Below are positions 9,065-17,405 of a stretch of 64,000 nucleotides of DNA, piece by piece. The notes under the pieces are model-generated. The model was not told the DNA's origin, ran no database searches, and worked only from the letters and a program-made list of their open reading frames with translations. The stretch's first letter is position 1. Each line of letters opens with the position of its first letter. A program made the position numbers and the translations under genes. The stretch covers positions 248,001 through 312,000 of the forward strand of contig CAVZVI010000011.1 of assembly GCA_963778675.1 (NCBI GenBank), given 5' to 3'. Source of the stretch: CAWCDJ01 sp963778675 (GTDB lineage: Bacteria > Acidobacteriota > Terriglobia > Bryobacterales > Bryobacteraceae).

Positions 9065-9427
9065 ATGCAAGACGCCAATCCCCTGATTCTCGGCGGCTGC
9101 GCGCCGATTCTGCGTGTGGAGAACATGGAGGCGAGTTTGCGCTTCTACGTAGATCTGCTGGGCTTCCGCAACGCAGATTGGGGCAACGACGATTTCACAT
9201 ACGTCTCGAACGGCGACACCGGCATCTATCTCTGCCGCGGCAGCCAGGGCAACGGCGGCGCGTGGGTCTGGGTCGGCGTGGCTGACGCTGCCAAACTCCA
9301 CGAGGTATACCGCGCTCGCGGCGTGCCGATCCTCCTGCCCCCGACCAACTATTCCTGGGCGCTCGAGATTCGCGTTCAGGATCCCGACGGCAACGTGCTT
9401 CGCCTCGGATCGGAGCCGCTCGCCTGA
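9065..9427 (+). CDS. VOC/glyoxalase-fold protein
   Basis: A small cytosolic protein of about 120 residues with the vicinal-oxygen-chelate fold: GGCAPILRVENMEASLRFYVDLLGF at the start, a central YLCRGSQG, and the closing VQDPDGNVLRLGSE. This family includes glyoxalases, fosfomycin/bleomycin resistance proteins and dioxygenases, and the exact activity cannot be told. The start at 9065 (MQDANP) fits the family better than the longer frame from 9035. It is divergent from the cytochrome c gene and is followed 5 bases later by a methyltransferase. Confidence 0.8.
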   Translation: MQDANPLILGGCAPILRVENMEASLRFYVDLLGFRNADWGNDDFTYVSNGDTGIYLCRGSQGNGGAWVWVGVADAAKLHEVYRARGVPILLPPTNYSWALEIRVQDPDGNVLRLGSEPLA

Positions 9428-9432
9428 TTCGC

Positions 9433-10065
9433 ATGGCCGATCTTCAAGAGCAGTTCGGCACCATCGACATTTATTTTTTCGACCAGCTTCTTCGCGGCCG
9501 CGTCTCCCCCGGAATGCGGATCCTCGACGCCGGTTGCGGTTCCGGCCGCAACCTCGTCTATCTTCTGAAGCACGGCTACGAGGTCTTTGGCGCAGATGCC
9601 GATCCCCAGGCAGTCGAGTGCACCCGCCGTCTCGCCGCGTCTCTCGCACCGGCTCTCCCGGCCGATCATTTCCGGGTCGAGCCTGTCGAAGCCATGTCGT
9701 TCCCGGACGCCCTCGCCGACGTGGTCCTGAGCAGCGCCGTGCTGCATTTTGCGCAGGGCGACGAGCACTTCACTGCCATGCTGCGCGGCTCCTGGAGAGT
9801 TCTGAAGCCGGGCGGCCTGTTCTTCTGCCGTTTGGCCTCTTCGATCGGCATGGAAGACCGGGTCCGCCCCGTGGCCGGCCGCCGCTGCCTCCTTCCCGAC
9901 GGCACCGAGCGGTACCTGGTTGACGAGCCGCTGCTGATCTCGCTCACCGGACGGCTCGGCGGCCGGCTGCTGGATCCGCTAAAGACCACGGTGGTCCAGA
10001 ACCAGCGCTCGATGACCACCTGGGTCATGCAGAAGCTCGATGCCGCGAGTTCAGGCGGCCAATGA
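9433..10065 (+). CDS. Class I SAM-dependent methyltransferase
   Basis: A 210-residue soluble methyltransferase. SAM-binding motif I is ILDAGCGSGRNLVYLL (about 30-45). The acidic ribose-binding residue follows in VFGADAD, motif III is ADVVLSSAVLHFA, and LKPGGLFFCRLAS follows. The sequence resembles TehB-like/SAM-methyltransferase domains, but no substrate can be assigned. It is probably co-transcribed with the preceding VOC gene. It ends 4 bases before the convergent inositol-monophosphatase-like gene. Confidence 0.85.
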   Translation: MADLQEQFGTIDIYFFDQLLRGRVSPGMRILDAGCGSGRNLVYLLKHGYEVFGADADPQAVECTRRLAASLAPALPADHFRVEPVEAMSFPDALADVVLSSAVLHFAQGDEHFTAMLRGSWRVLKPGGLFFCRLASSIGMEDRVRPVAGRRCLLPDGTERYLVDEPLLISLTGRLGGRLLDPLKTTVVQNQRSMTTWVMQKLDAASSGGQ

Positions 10066-10069
10066 TGGC

Positions 10070-10879
10070 CTACTGACGGCGGAGAGAGTGGAGGACTTGG
10101 GCGTGCAATTCGGGGGTGGCGGAGGCGACCAGGTTGGGCTGCCAGACGACGTCTTCGCGGCCGTCGAGCGATGTGAGGGTTCCTCCGGCTTCGCGCACGC
10201 AGGGAGCCAGGGCGGCGATGTCCCACGGGTTCATGCGCGAGTCGAACGCAACGTCGATGCGGCCCTGGCACAGCAAGGCGTAATTGATGCAGTCGCCCGA
10301 CCAGCGGAAGCGGCGGACCTGGCGGTAGAGGCGCGAGAGGCAGACCGCGGGGTTGGGATCGCGAGGGTCGAGGTCGGTGTGTTCGATGGCGGTGGAGACC
10401 ACGAATGCCTCGGCCGGGTCGGTCACCGCGGAAGTCCGCACCCGATGCGGCGCGCTGCCGTCCCGGCGATACCAGCAGCCTTGGCCGGCGGCGGCGAAGA
10501 CGGTTTCGCCGAGCGCGTGAGCGCCGATTACGCCTACCGAGGGCTCGCCGCGGTGCAGATAGCCGATGAGGGTTCCGAAGAGCGGCAGACCCACGGCGAA
10601 GGATGCCGTGCCGTCGATGGGGTCGACGAGCCACAGGTGTTCGGCGTCGCGGATTCGCTCGCCGCCGAATTCCTCGCCCAGGATGGCGTGGCCGGGATAG
10701 CGCGCGGCAATGCGGCGACGCAGTAATTGCTCGGCGCCGCGATCGGCCTCGGTCACTTCGGAGCCATCGGGCTTGCGATCGACGGCAACGTTCTTCCACA
10801 GGGGCAGAATCAGTTCGCCGGCCTCCTTGCAGAGTTCCAGGGCGAAGTCGAGGATTTCGGTGTACGACGGCTCGGGCAT
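10070..10879 (-). CDS. Inositol-monophosphatase family phosphatase (HisN-like)
   Basis: A 269-residue metal-dependent sugar/polyol phosphatase. The catalytic signatures are intact: GEEFGG with metal ligands near 69-70, DPIDGTASF with Asp near 86 and 89, and the C-terminal WDIAALAPCVREAGG. The family covers inositol-1-phosphatase, histidinol-phosphatase (HisN) and 3',5'-bisphosphate nucleotidase. The segment GEEFGGERIRDAEHLWLVDPIDGT is closest in my memory to HisN-type enzymes, but no his genes are nearby. The ATG start has no clear Shine-Dalgarno. Confidence 0.87.
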   Translation of the reverse strand: MPEPSYTEILDFALELCKEAGELILPLWKNVAVDRKPDGSEVTEADRGAEQLLRRRIAARYPGHAILGEEFGGERIRDAEHLWLVDPIDGTASFAVGLPLFGTLIGYLHRGEPSVGVIGAHALGETVFAAAGQGCWYRRDGSAPHRVRTSAVTDPAEAFVVSTAIEHTDLDPRDPNPAVCLSRLYRQVRRFRWSGDCINYALLCQGRIDVAFDSRMNPWDIAALAPCVREAGGTLTSLDGREDVVWQPNLVASATPELHAQVLHSLRRQ

Positions 10880-10918
10880 AGTTCTATTGTGACGCGCGCA
10901 CGCGGCGCGTGGCCCACC

Positions 10919-11584
10919 CTACTTGTGGCGGGCGAGGGGAGTGTCAGCGGCGATGGTGGCGTGCATCGCGGCGAGGCGCACGGTCTTCGGGATGCCGGGG
11001 CGGCTCAGCACATCGTAGAAGGCGGAGGCGCGCGGCCCGTCGCCCTGGGCGATCAGGCCCTCGGCGCAGACCAGGCAGGCCGCGGCTACCTCGGTGCGCA
11101 GCGGGCCCCTGGCTTTGCCGAGGCCGTCCTGCAAGGCTTTGGCGGCGGCCGCTCCGCTGATGAGACCCAATGAGGCCGCGGCGGCGCTGCCTACCTCGAA
11201 GTCGGAGGAATACATCAGGCGGGCAAGCGCATCGACTGCCTTTGCGTCGCGGCGGTCGCCGATCGTATTGATGACGCCGACCAGCAGTTTGCCCTTGAGC
11301 TTCGGAAGAGCGGCGCGCAGGGCGTCATCCACCGAGGGGTCGGGGATCGGCTTCAGCGCGTAGCGGGCGTAGTGGGCCAGTTCGGGGTTTGACAAGAGCG
11401 CTGCCAGCGGAGGCACGGACTGCCCGGTGCCGATCAAGGCGAGGCGGCGGCACGCGATGTTCACCTGGAACACGGTCGACTTCGGGTCTTTCAGAATCCC
11501 GATGAGCTGCGCCTCATCCATCTTGAGGTACGGCTCAGACTGGTACTCGGGAGGCACCGGCGCGATAACAAGGTTGTTCTGCAC
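10919..11584 (-). CDS. HEAT-repeat-like protein of unknown function
   Basis: A 221-residue protein of predicted tandem helical pairs (VPPLAALLSNPELAHYARYAL; VGVINTIGDRRDAKAVDALARLM; VGSAAAASLGLISGAAAAKAL), typical of HEAT/PBS-lyase-type scaffolds. There is no signal peptide. The start is GTG at 11584 with AAAGGAG upstream. It lies 18 bases behind the Gfo/Idh/MocA oxidoreductase and is probably in its operon. Sugar-catabolism clusters of related bacteria often contain HEAT proteins beside such oxidoreductases, but that is association only. Confidence 0.7.
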   Translation of the reverse strand: MQNNLVIAPVPPEYQSEPYLKMDEAQLIGILKDPKSTVFQVNIACRRLALIGTGQSVPPLAALLSNPELAHYARYALKPIPDPSVDDALRAALPKLKGKLLVGVINTIGDRRDAKAVDALARLMYSSDFEVGSAAAASLGLISGAAAAKALQDGLGKARGPLRTEVAAACLVCAEGLIAQGDGPRASAFYDVLSRPGIPKTVRLAAMHATIAADTPLARHK

Positions 11585-11602
11585 GGCTTCCAGTCTCCTT
11601 TC

Positions 11603-12913
11603 CTAAACGATGCGCCAGGGTTCGCGCCTCTCGCGCGAGCGCATGCGGTTGGCCTCTTCGTCGCCGGGGAATTCCTGTTTCACCGGGTCCCAGGTCAGTT
11701 TGCGGCCGAGCTGCCAGGCGATGTACGCGGCATGGCAGGTGATGTGCGTATTGGCGGCGTGATCGGCGTTGGAGCGGGGCTGCGAGCGGGACTTGATGCA
11801 TTCGACGAAGTCGCGCCAGTGGTAGTGCAGGGTCAGATTGAAAGCGTTGCCGGCCTCGACCGGCGGCAGTTGCGAGACCAGGTTGTCGGAGACACGGATC
11901 TGGCCGCTATCGGCGGTTTCGACCCAGCCGTTCTCGCCTTCGAAGCGCACGTGGCAGGTGCCTAACCCGAGAAAGCCGTAGTCGCGAAGCACCAGCTTCA
12001 CGCCGTTGGCATAGCGGCAGTCCAGGCGGTACCCTTCGGCGGTCTCGGGCAGGGGCTCGTACTCCACGGCATGGGTATTGTCGCAATCGGCCGCCCACTG
12101 GCACAGGTCGACGGTGTGCGATCCCCACTCGAGAATCCCGCCTCCATGGAAATCGAAGTAACCCCTCCAGCGACCCGCGACGTAGGCGGGATTGAAGGGG
12201 CGCCAGGGGCACGGGCCAAGCCAGCGGTCCCAATCCACGACCTGCTTGGGAGGCTCAGGCTCGCCGGGGAGCCAGTCGTGGGTGGTAGTGGGCGGCCAGC
12301 TTTTGCGGGTTCCGGCGTTGGCGTGAACCGCGGTCAACTTGCCGAGCTTGCCCTCGCGAGCCATCTGCACGGCCCACACGAAGTTCTTACCGTTGCGGCG
12401 CTGGCAGCCGGCCTGGTAGATGACGCCGTAGCGGCGGACGCCGTCGGCCAGGGCGCGGCTCTCCTCGATGGTCATCGAGCAGGGCTTCTCGCAGTAGATG
12501 TCCTTGCCGGCTTTGGCGGCGAGGACCGACATGGGCGTGTGCCAGCGGTCGCCGGTGGCGATCAGGACGCCGTCGATGTCGCTGCGCGCCAGCAGCTCTT
12601 CGTGCGAGGCGTACATGGCGCAGTCGTTGTTCTGGTAGCGCTTGTCGACGAGCGACTTGATGGCCTCGCGGCGCTCGTTGCGCAGGTCGGCCACGGCCAC
12701 GAAACGGGTATCTTTGTAGCTCAGGATGCAGGCCAGCGATGCGGGCCCGCGGCTGCCGAGGCCGATGCCGCCGAAGACGATGCGATCGCTCGGCGCGACG
12801 GCGCCGGCACGCTGTCCGAGAACGGAGCTGGGAACGATCATCGGCGCCGCGACCAAGGCCCCCGCCGTTTTCACAAAGTTCCGGCGTGAAACGGATCCGG
12901 TTCTGTCAGTCAT
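11603..12913 (-). CDS. Gfo/Idh/MocA family oxidoreductase with Tat signal
   Basis: An approximately 436-residue NAD(P)-dependent oxidoreductase predicted to act outside the cytoplasm. The twin-arginine signal SRRNFVKTAGALVAAPMIVPSS is followed by a Rossmann domain (IVFGGIGLGSRGPASLACIL). Family motifs include GVLIATGDRWHTPMSV and the EKP motif (KDIYCEKPCSMTIEESRAL). The C-terminal substrate domain holds ILEWGSHTVDLCQWA. Such Tat-exported members bind the cofactor before export and act on sugars or glycosides. The start at 12913 (MTDRTGSVSRR) places the RR near the N-terminus; an extension to 12952 would bury it. Confidence 0.87.
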   Translation of the reverse strand: MTDRTGSVSRRNFVKTAGALVAAPMIVPSSVLGQRAGAVAPSDRIVFGGIGLGSRGPASLACILSYKDTRFVAVADLRNERREAIKSLVDKRYQNNDCAMYASHEELLARSDIDGVLIATGDRWHTPMSVLAAKAGKDIYCEKPCSMTIEESRALADGVRRYGVIYQAGCQRRNGKNFVWAVQMAREGKLGKLTAVHANAGTRKSWPPTTTHDWLPGEPEPPKQVVDWDRWLGPCPWRPFNPAYVAGRWRGYFDFHGGGILEWGSHTVDLCQWAADCDNTHAVEYEPLPETAEGYRLDCRYANGVKLVLRDYGFLGLGTCHVRFEGENGWVETADSGQIRVSDNLVSQLPPVEAGNAFNLTLHYHWRDFVECIKSRSQPRSNADHAANTHITCHAAYIAWQLGRKLTWDPVKQEFPGDEEANRMRSRERREPWRIV

Positions 12914-12980
12914 CACACCGCGATGATGACGGAAAATACCACAGTATGTCAAGGTAAAAATAGGTGAATATCTGAATTCC

Positions 12981-14501
12981 CTACTTCCACGCCGAGCTTA
13001 ATTGCCAAAGGTCCACAGTGACGGATTCCGGATGGCCGTAGAACTCGATGCCGCGGGCTTCGGGGGGTGGATAGACCAGGTTGGTCATGGCTACGCGGCC
13101 GGATTGCGCGAAAACCTCTACCGTGGAACGGTCGACGAGGATCGTGAGGTCGAAAGGGGCGCCGCCGGTCGAGAGCGGGGCGGTGGTGCGCGCGGGGAAT
13201 GCGGGGCTGAAACCGGTGTCGCCGGAGTGGGTGCGGTCCACGAACAACCCGCCGTCGCGGTAGCCGATGGTCGTATATTTTCCGCCGCCCACGAGCACCT
13301 TCCATCCGATTTCTCCGGGCGTGCCCGGAGACACGATGCTGTGCAACTCGAAGGAACCCCCCGGAGTGTTCTCACGGAGCGCCTGGTTGAGCCTGGCCAC
13401 GTCCTCGCCGCGCCATGTGAAGTGGCGGCCCCGCAGCTGCTGAATGGCATCGACGGGCATCTGGAAGAGGCGCAGGCCTTCGCCGGTCTGTCTCAGTTGC
13501 AGTTTGCGCGGAATGGTCATCTGGCCGCGCCATGGTTCGGTGGGTACCTTGGCGGCGTACTGCCAGTTGTTCATCCAGCCGATCATGACGGGAGCGGCGC
13601 TGCGTGGCATACCGTTGAAAGTCAGGGCGCAGTAGCAGTCCTTTCCGTAGTCGGTCCAGAGGGTCGTCGCGGCCGGGTTGTCATTCGTGAAGCGCGTGCC
13701 GTCGAAGGTTCCGACGAAGTACTGCTCGCCCGATCCGCCCTGCAGGCCGCCGGGATTCAGCCCTACCTTGAGGACCCAGCGGGGTTGCGTCGAGCCTTCG
13801 ACGGGAACGCGCGTAAGGATCGGGCATTCCCACTGCCCGCCCGAGGCGCCCGCCGGACCGAACTCGCTCAACCGCTGCCACTGTTTGAGGTCGAGGGAGC
13901 CGTAGAAGAGCACCTTGTGTTCATTGGGCAGGGCCACGGCCATCACCCAGCGGCGGCCCCCGGCCGACCAGAAGACATCGGGATCGCGGAAATCGGAGAG
14001 GTGCAGGTTCAGAACCGGGTTGCCGGGGTAGCGGGTCCAGGTGCGGCCGCGATCGTTGCTGTACGCCAGGTTCTGGGTCTGTAGCGCGGGATGGCCGCCG
14101 GCCGGCGGAGTGTGGCCCGTGTAGATCGCGACGAGACACGGCTTCCCATCGCGGCAGAAACCGCTGGTATTGCGCTCGTCGACCACGGTGCTGCCGGTAA
14201 AGACCATGATGCCGTCCGCTTCCGGCAGGGCGACGGGGAGTTCCTTCCAGTGGAGCAGGTCGCGGCTCACGGCATGGCCCCAGCTCATGTGGCCCCAAAC
14301 GTCGCCGAAGGGGTTGTACTGAAAGAAGAGGTGGTATTCGCCATCGAAGTAGACCAGGCCGTTGGGGTCGTTGGTCCAGTGCGCGCGCGGCGAGAAGTGG
14401 AACTGGGGACGATAGGGCTGGTCGTAGGCGGGCGGCTGGGCGAAGGCGGCAATCACGGTGAAAAGAGCGGGGACAAGGCGGGGGAGGGTCATGGTTTTCA
14501 T
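12981..14501 (-). CDS. Secreted glycoside hydrolase family 32 (levanase/invertase type)
   Basis: An approximately 506-residue fructan or sucrose hydrolase with a signal peptide (LPRLVPALFTVIAAFAQ). The nucleophile motif WTNDPNG is at about 42-48, the transition-state stabiliser in FRDPDVFW near 172, and the acid/base in GGQWECP near 223, so all three catalytic regions are intact. A C-terminal beta-sandwich (LTILVDRSTVEVFAQSG) is typical of GH32. The ATG at 14501 overlaps the TGA of the upstream kinase fusion (ATGA), so the two are translationally coupled. The acidobacterial context suggests plant or microbial fructan use. Confidence 0.92.
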   Translation of the reverse strand: MKTMTLPRLVPALFTVIAAFAQPPAYDQPYRPQFHFSPRAHWTNDPNGLVYFDGEYHLFFQYNPFGDVWGHMSWGHAVSRDLLHWKELPVALPEADGIMVFTGSTVVDERNTSGFCRDGKPCLVAIYTGHTPPAGGHPALQTQNLAYSNDRGRTWTRYPGNPVLNLHLSDFRDPDVFWSAGGRRWVMAVALPNEHKVLFYGSLDLKQWQRLSEFGPAGASGGQWECPILTRVPVEGSTQPRWVLKVGLNPGGLQGGSGEQYFVGTFDGTRFTNDNPAATTLWTDYGKDCYCALTFNGMPRSAAPVMIGWMNNWQYAAKVPTEPWRGQMTIPRKLQLRQTGEGLRLFQMPVDAIQQLRGRHFTWRGEDVARLNQALRENTPGGSFELHSIVSPGTPGEIGWKVLVGGGKYTTIGYRDGGLFVDRTHSGDTGFSPAFPARTTAPLSTGGAPFDLTILVDRSTVEVFAQSGRVAMTNLVYPPPEARGIEFYGHPESVTVDLWQLSSAWK

Positions 14502-17257
14502 TTTCGGACGGCGGACTTTTCGAGATCCGCGGCGAGGGCTTCGAGAGCGCGCTTCTGATAGGGCTCGGCATCCGCCTTCGAAAACACCGGCACCGCGGAT
14601 TGCAGGTGCTTCCGGGCGGCGTCGTAATTCCCCTGGCGGTAAGCGATCTCGGCCTGGGCCAGATCCACGTTGGCAAACCAGTCGGGAAAGCCGGCAAGCT
14701 GCGCGACTACGCTCGAATCGATACTCCGCAAGAGCCGCGAGGATTCGTCGAGTCTGCCCAGACCGATCAAGCAGCTCGCCAGGGTGTAGGCGGACCCACC
14801 GGTCAGGCCGGCGCGCGGGCCGAACCCCTTGGTGGAGGCATCGAAGGCTTTGCGCGCGTTTCGCTCCCCCTCCTGGTAGCGGCCGGCGCGGCACTGGGCG
14901 AGCGCGGCATCGGACAGCGTGGCGATGGCAAAGAACGACGTGGAGCCCTGCTTGCGGACCGCGAGATTGTAGACGGCCAGATCGTCGTGGATGGCGTCCC
15001 CCCACATGCCGAGGCTGCCCTCGCACTGCGCCCGGGTGGTGAGCAATTGCATGGTCAGCTCGTGATCCGCACCCAGACGCTTGACGTACTCGGGATAGAT
15101 GCTGTTGGCCTCCTGCACCGCCTCGCGGTTTTTTCCCTCGACCATGAAGGCCTGCGCCAGGTTGAGGCGGACGCGGAGGACGTTGGGATTATCGGGGCCT
15201 CCGGCTTCGGAGAAAGCCGCGATGAGTTCGCGGAACAGGCGTTCGGCGGTGACTCCGTCGCCGGTGCGGATATTGACAAATGCCAAGCGCTGCTTGAGGG
15301 TGAGGCGGGCGTGCTCATCGAAGGACGGCAGCTTCACCGCGTCATCGTAGGCCGTTTGAAACTGGCGGGCGGCGGTCTTGGCATCGTTTCCGATGAGCGC
15401 GACCATCCCGCGGGCCGTGGCCAGCCAGACGGGTAATTCCGGGCGCGGCGCCCGGAGACGGGCGATCAGGGGCTCCTCGCGGACCAGGATGGCACGGGCC
15501 AGCGCCACGGAGCCCTGCTGGTAGGTACGCGCCTCCATTGCGGCACGCTGCAGATGGACGATGATGGCGTCCTGGGATAGCGGCCCCTGCCCCTGAAGGA
15601 AGAGGGCGGCGGCGCGGTCGTACTCGCGACGTGCGTCCGGGAATTCGCTGCGGTTATCGAGGGCTCTGGCGATGGTCTGGTGGAGGCGCGCGGCCACTTC
15701 GGGCGCGTTGTGGAACTGCCGGTCGATATCGGGCGAGGCCTGCTTCACGGCATCGAGCAGGGTCTCTTCGGATTTGCCGCTGCGGAAGGGGTCGCTGCGT
15801 CCGACCAGGTCGTCGGCCAGGAAGCGATTGACGGAGGCGGTGATGGCGGTTTGACGGTTGGCGCGGTCCCTCTCGCGGGCAGCCTTTCCGTAGAGGAAGA
15901 GGCTGACGGCGAGACCGGCCACCAGCGTGACGGCGGCGGCAACGGCCCACGGGCGGCGCGCGCGTGAGGCGGCGAGGCGCTGCTCGGCGACCCGAGCCCG
16001 CTCGCGGGTGAGTTCCAGTTCGCCGCGCTCGCGGCGGCGGCGATCGAGAGTCTGGAGACGCTCGAGCAGGACGGCGACGCTGGCCAGGCGGCGGGCGGGG
16101 TCGCCACAGGCCGCCTGCGCGATGTCTTCGCGCAGCAGCGGATCCTGCACGTCGGCTTCCCACCCCGGGGAGAGCGGCTTGCGAAAATCGCCGGCGACGA
16201 CCTGATAGAGCATCACGCCGAGGGCGTAGACGTCGGCCAAGGCGGTGGGGGACTGTCCCGCGAGCACCTCGGGCGGCAGGTACATGAGGGTGCCGGTAAG
16301 GTCGCCGGCTTCCGCTGTCATGGTCTGGGTAAAGCCCAGATTGGTGATTCCGAGGGCGCTCAGGCGAGACGGCTCCATAAGGGCGCCGCTGCCGAAATCG
16401 GCCGCCTTGACCTGGAAATCGCTGTCAGGGCGAGGCGCGACCAGGACGTTGGCGGGCTTAAGGTCTTTGTGGAGCACGCCGACGTCGTGGGCGGCGGCCA
16501 CGGCCTGCGCCAGGTCGATGATGACCCGGAGGCGGGTGGCAAGCGGGATGGCGGACAGGCCCCCCTGGCTTTCCGCCCATTCGGCGAGGTTGGGGCCGCA
16601 GAACTCGCTCTCGAGGTAGAACGGGGGCGCGTCGAAGTTCCATTCGAGGACGCGGACGAAGTCGGGGCGTTCGCCGAGGGAGTCCTTGAGGAGCCTGGCG
16701 AGGGTAACTTCGCGTTTGAGGCCCTTGAGGCGGATGCCGTCGCCGGCAAACTTGAAGACGCGAGACTCGTGGGTTTTGGGATGCCCGGCCAGCCACACTT
16801 CGCTCGAGGCCGAGTCATGCAGCTTGCGCACGAAGCGCCACTGATCGCGCCCGGGCACGGCCTCGCCAGGCTGGAAACCGAGCTCGCGGGCGGGCGGGGC
16901 ACTGATCAGCTTGCACTGAACGGGCACGGCCAGGCGGTAGCCGATCCGCGGGACGGTGAGAACGATGGGCGGCTCGTCGTCTCCCAGGGCTTTGCGGAGC
17001 TTGGAGACGGCGGTGGTGAGGGAACCCTCCACCACGGTGACGCCGGGCCAGGCCGATTCCAGCAACTCTTCCTTGGTGACCACCTCTCCGGCGTGGAGGA
17101 GCAGTTGACAGAGCACCTCGAGGGGCTTGGATTCAAGCTCGACCAGGGTTCCCCCGGAGCGCAACTCGCGGCTGGATTCATCGAACTCGAAGTGAGCGAA
17201 GCGCCAGACCCGCCCGGTGACCTCCCACTCCCGCCGGCGATCCGCGTTGAAGGACAT
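14498..17257 (-). CDS. Winged-helix / Ser-Thr kinase / TPR fusion regulator
   Basis: About 919 residues in one chain. First comes an OmpR/ToxR-type winged helix (FEFDESSRELRSGGTLVELE, KEELLESAWPGVTV, VPRIGYRL). A protein-kinase domain follows with HKDLKPANVL near 262 and ADFGSGAL near 287. A basic region and one membrane span (about 436-457, AVAAAVTLVAGLAVSLFLYG) come next, then a long TPR-like helical repeat region to the C-terminus. The usual HRD is HKD, and the glycine loop looks degenerate, so activity is uncertain though DFG and the catalytic Asp remain. The start at 17257 is ATG; an upstream TTG at 17311 is less likely. It is coupled to the GH32 gene, suggesting local control. Confidence 0.85.
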   Translation of the reverse strand: MSFNADRRREWEVTGRVWRFAHFEFDESSRELRSGGTLVELESKPLEVLCQLLLHAGEVVTKEELLESAWPGVTVVEGSLTTAVSKLRKALGDDEPPIVLTVPRIGYRLAVPVQCKLISAPPARELGFQPGEAVPGRDQWRFVRKLHDSASSEVWLAGHPKTHESRVFKFAGDGIRLKGLKREVTLARLLKDSLGERPDFVRVLEWNFDAPPFYLESEFCGPNLAEWAESQGGLSAIPLATRLRVIIDLAQAVAAAHDVGVLHKDLKPANVLVAPRPDSDFQVKAADFGSGALMEPSRLSALGITNLGFTQTMTAEAGDLTGTLMYLPPEVLAGQSPTALADVYALGVMLYQVVAGDFRKPLSPGWEADVQDPLLREDIAQAACGDPARRLASVAVLLERLQTLDRRRRERGELELTRERARVAEQRLAASRARRPWAVAAAVTLVAGLAVSLFLYGKAARERDRANRQTAITASVNRFLADDLVGRSDPFRSGKSEETLLDAVKQASPDIDRQFHNAPEVAARLHQTIARALDNRSEFPDARREYDRAAALFLQGQGPLSQDAIIVHLQRAAMEARTYQQGSVALARAILVREEPLIARLRAPRPELPVWLATARGMVALIGNDAKTAARQFQTAYDDAVKLPSFDEHARLTLKQRLAFVNIRTGDGVTAERLFRELIAAFSEAGGPDNPNVLRVRLNLAQAFMVEGKNREAVQEANSIYPEYVKRLGADHELTMQLLTTRAQCEGSLGMWGDAIHDDLAVYNLAVRKQGSTSFFAIATLSDAALAQCRAGRYQEGERNARKAFDASTKGFGPRAGLTGGSAYTLASCLIGLGRLDESSRLLRSIDSSVVAQLAGFPDWFANVDLAQAEIAYRQGNYDAARKHLQSAVPVFSKADAEPYQKRALEALAADLEKSAVRK

Positions 17258-17405
17258 AGGCTTATCGTTCTTTAGAATTCTTGACGGCTCTTGAGGATCC
17301 GTAAACGGCAATCCGTGGGAGCATCGCTTCCAGCAGTTTCACTGGCACCCCTCGGGGTATTTTATCGAAACCGGGGCGGCCAGGATCCGAAATCAGAGGG
17401 GAACC

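Noticed and set aside
12981..15026. Extending the GH32 gene to a start near 15026
   Set aside because: The extra part is the kinase/TPR gene read in another frame; the signal peptide at 14501 fixes the true start.
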